This document shows positions 62,642 to 64,000 of a stretch of DNA of 64,000 bases, one piece after another (position 1 is the first letter of the stretch; each line of letters starts with the position of its first letter). The notes below the pieces were generated by a model. It saw nothing but the letters and a program-made list of their open reading frames with translations. It was not told the origin of the DNA and ran no database searches. Source of the DNA: CBDDIP01 sp965229005 (GTDB lineage Bacteria > Actinomycetota > Acidimicrobiia > Acidimicrobiales > Ilumatobacteraceae). The translations under genes were made by a program, and so were the position numbers. The DNA is taken from NCBI GenBank assembly GCA_965229005.1, contig CBDDIP010000002.1, forward strand, positions 3,038,001 through 3,102,000, read 5' to 3'.

Positions 62642-63367
62642 TCACTCCACCAGGCGGAGGCCTTGGGGGGTGGTGGAGGGTTCGGCTTGGGGGAGCTCGA
62701 CGACGAACTCGGTGCGATGTGCCGGGAAGACGTGCAGGCTCATCAGGACGGGTTGGCCAGTGGTGTCGGTGGTGATCCGCTCGCAGCGCAGCACCGGACT
62801 GCCCACCGGGACGCCGAGCACCTCGGCGTCCTCGGCCGACGCGGCGTCGGCGCCGATGGTCTGCGTGGCGCCGCGCAACGTCACGCCGAGCAGCTCGTAG
62901 AACGGCGTGCGCTCCACGTCTCGCCGGCTGAGTGATTGACCGAGCTCTGCCGGGCACCACACCGTGACGACGGCGAACGGCTGGCCGTCGGCCAGGTTCA
63001 AGCGGCGGACGCGCAGCACCTGGTCGACGCCGAGCTGAGCACGAACACGCGCGGGCGCAGGCTCGAACGCGAACTGGAGCACCTTGCGTTCGGCGTGCAC
63101 ACCGCGCTCTTCGAGCTGCCCCTCGATCGTCCCCAGCGAGCTGAGCTGCTGGCGCACGGGTGATGCTGCGACGAACCAGCCGAAGCCCTGGCGAGACTCG
63201 ACGAGCCCTTCGTCGCGCAGCACCTCCAACGCACGTCGCACCGTGACGCGGCTGACGTCGAACTCGCTCGACAGGTCGCTCTCGCTCGGCAACAACCGAC
63301 CGGCTCCGACCTCGATCAACCGCTGGCGCATCACGCCGGCGATCTCCTGGTAGCGGATCGTGCGCAT
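62642..63367 (-). CDS. GntR/HutC-family transcriptional regulator
   Basis: 241 residues from the ATG at 63367. N-terminal winged HTH (about 5-65): RQRLIEVGAGRLLPSESDLSSEFDVSRVTVRRALEVL is the GntR signature. C-terminal UTRA ligand domain (about 85-235) with VLRVRRLNLADGQPFAVVTVW and LRCERITTD. The ligand may be an organic acid or sugar derivative. Its ATG shares one base with the VOC gene's stop; the pair is divergent from acn. Confidence 0.88.
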   Translation of the reverse strand: MRTIRYQEIAGVMRQRLIEVGAGRLLPSESDLSSEFDVSRVTVRRALEVLRDEGLVESRQGFGWFVAASPVRQQLSSLGTIEGQLEERGVHAERKVLQFAFEPAPARVRAQLGVDQVLRVRRLNLADGQPFAVVTVWCPAELGQSLSRRDVERTPFYELLGVTLRGATQTIGADAASAEDAEVLGVPVGSPVLRCERITTDTTGQPVLMSLHVFPAHRTEFVVELPQAEPSTTPQGLRLVE

Positions 63368-63747
63368 CACTCGGCGTCGACCAGTTCGATGCGGTTGCCG
63401 AACGGATCGTCGACGTGGCAGCGGATCGTGCCGGGGATCTCGTCGCTCCATCGAACGTCGAGCGCCCGATCGGCCACGAACGCGCGCAGGCCGCGCACGC
63501 GCAGTGCCGGATGTGCTTTGCGGGCCGGCACGAAGTCCGCCTCGACACCGAGGTGGACGCGCACGTCTCCCGACTCGAACCAGCACCCGCCGCGAACGGC
63601 CAAGGCCGCCGGCTTGGGCACCTCGGGGATGCCGAGCACACCCGAGTACCACGCCCGTGCGATCGCCTCCGCGCCAACCGGCATCGCCAGCTGCACGTGA
63701 TCGAGCCCGATCACCGTCGGCCGGGAGAGATTGGCTTGCACGCTCAC
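63367..63747 (-). CDS. Glyoxalase/VOC superfamily protein
   Basis: 126 residues from a GTG at 63747. LDHVQLAMPVGAEAIARAWYSGVLGI at the start and CHVDDPFGNRIELVD at the end give the two metal-ligand positions (His and Glu) of a VOC domain. One domain only, so probably dimeric. It precedes the GntR gene, and might supply or remove the regulator's ligand. Confidence 0.82.
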   Translation of the reverse strand: MSVQANLSRPTVIGLDHVQLAMPVGAEAIARAWYSGVLGIPEVPKPAALAVRGGCWFESGDVRVHLGVEADFVPARKAHPALRVRGLRAFVADRALDVRWSDEIPGTIRCHVDDPFGNRIELVDAE

Positions 63748-63805
63748 TTGTATTATGCTTGTCTACATCAACGTGGATTGCAAGTACCGCTTGCAAGTGT
63801 GGAGG
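63746..63805 (+). promoter_or_regulatory. Divergent VOC/acn control region
   Basis: An A+T-rich island TATTATG (63751-63757) suited to a -10 in a GC-rich genome, a TGTCTACA element (63760-63767) close to the GT-N-TA-N-AC operators of HutC-type regulators, and direct repeats TTGCAAGT at 63778-63785 and 63791-63798 (period 13). A GGAGG ribosome binding site follows at 63801-63805. Confidence 0.45.
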
Positions 63806-63813
63806 GCAGAACG

Positions 63814-64000
63814 ATGACCGTCAGCGCAGGAACCCCGATCGAGCTCGTCGAGGGCGTGTACGCCACCCTCCCGGAGCGCCTGGCCGCCGGCAAGGCACGC
63901 CTCGGCCGCCCACTGACGCTGACGGAGAAGATCCTTCTCAACCACCTTTCGGCAGCCGACGAGCCCATCGAGCGCGGCGGCACCTACAACGACTTCCAGC
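63814..64000 (+). CDS. acn: Aconitate hydratase, N-terminal fragment (cut by window)
   Basis: 62 codons from the ATG at 63814, with GGAGG 8 nt upstream. The segment VYATLPERLAAGKARLGRPLTLTEKILLNHL with the following ERGGTYNDFQ matches the extreme N-terminus of one class of bacterial aconitases, where the sequence continues into the catalytic iron-sulfur domains. Everything past residue 62 is outside the window. It would interconvert citrate and isocitrate. Confidence 0.75.
   Translation, partial: MTVSAGTPIELVEGVYATLPERLAAGKARLGRPLTLTEKILLNHLSAADEPIERGGTYNDFQ

Overview
The window is 64 kb of GC-rich, gene-dense bacterial chromosome. The left third carries the actinobacterial backbone order alaS-ruvX-mltG-aroE-aroC-aroK-aroB-aroQ-pepQ-efp-nusB-carA-carB-mihF. 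An actinobacterial-type integration host factor, a DUF3151 gene, a GuaB1-type enzyme, an EmbR-like FHA regulator and many short -10 boxes sitting 6-9 nt from start codons without a Shine-Dalgarno also point to Actinobacteria. Several backbone rearrangements and the accessory gene mix suggest class Acidimicrobiia (Ilumatobacter-like), but that is inference. No rRNA, tRNA, CRISPR array, insertion sequence, prophage or integrase was recognised.

1-18484 is a single minus-strand block: alanyl-tRNA synthetase, Holliday-junction resolvase-like RuvX, lytic transglycosylase MltG, five shikimate-pathway genes (plus an inserted GNAT acetyltransferase), PepQ, EF-P, NusB, a polytopic DUF2079 protein, then carbamoyl phosphate synthase (carA, carB), a class 1 dihydroorotate dehydrogenase and mihF. 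Most neighbours overlap by 1-8 bases. Two GCATG-N2-CATGC palindromes 20 bp apart lie ahead of carA and look like a paired ArgR operator; the usual pyrR-pyrB-pyrC block is absent there.

18518-35296 is mostly housekeeping: a cysteine-rich protein, a lipoprotein, TypA/BipA, a GH13 glucosidase, an orphan ParA ATPase, RNase D, rhodanese, MobA, DUF3151, small membrane proteins, pyruvate kinase, a histidine phosphatase, an M18 aminopeptidase, PlsC, Cmk and GuaB1. 35405-41091 is a signalling cassette: an EmbR-like regulator (DNA-binding, BTAD, FHA) followed by two tandem receptor Ser/Thr kinases with predicted extracytoplasmic WD40-like sensor domains.

41159-52086 holds a hydrolase, a TsaC/Sua5 tRNA-modification enzyme, a three-copy 53-bp palindromic repeat, a J-domain protein, a nitroreductase, an enoyl-CoA hydratase, and a complete branched-chain amino-acid-type ABC operon (livK-terminator-livHMGF) continuing into a second histidine phosphatase. 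Next come a nitronate-monooxygenase-like protein and a 59-residue membrane peptide whose leader can fold to hide its ribosome binding site. 52083-64000 is accessory: heme A synthase, an AttH/CrtC-like protein, two SDR dehydrogenases divergent from a TetR-SnoaL fusion regulator, two methyltransferases, a crotonase, a DUF4232 lipoprotein, a nitroreductase, a frameshifted ComB-family phosphatase, and a GntR-VOC pair divergent from the start of an aconitase gene.

The most interesting items are the kinase/FHA cassette, the structured leader at 51846-51907, the palindromic repeats in two convergent intergenic regions that share an identical 23-bp element, the paired ArgR-like boxes before carA, and the TetR-SnoaL fusion with its probable operator.
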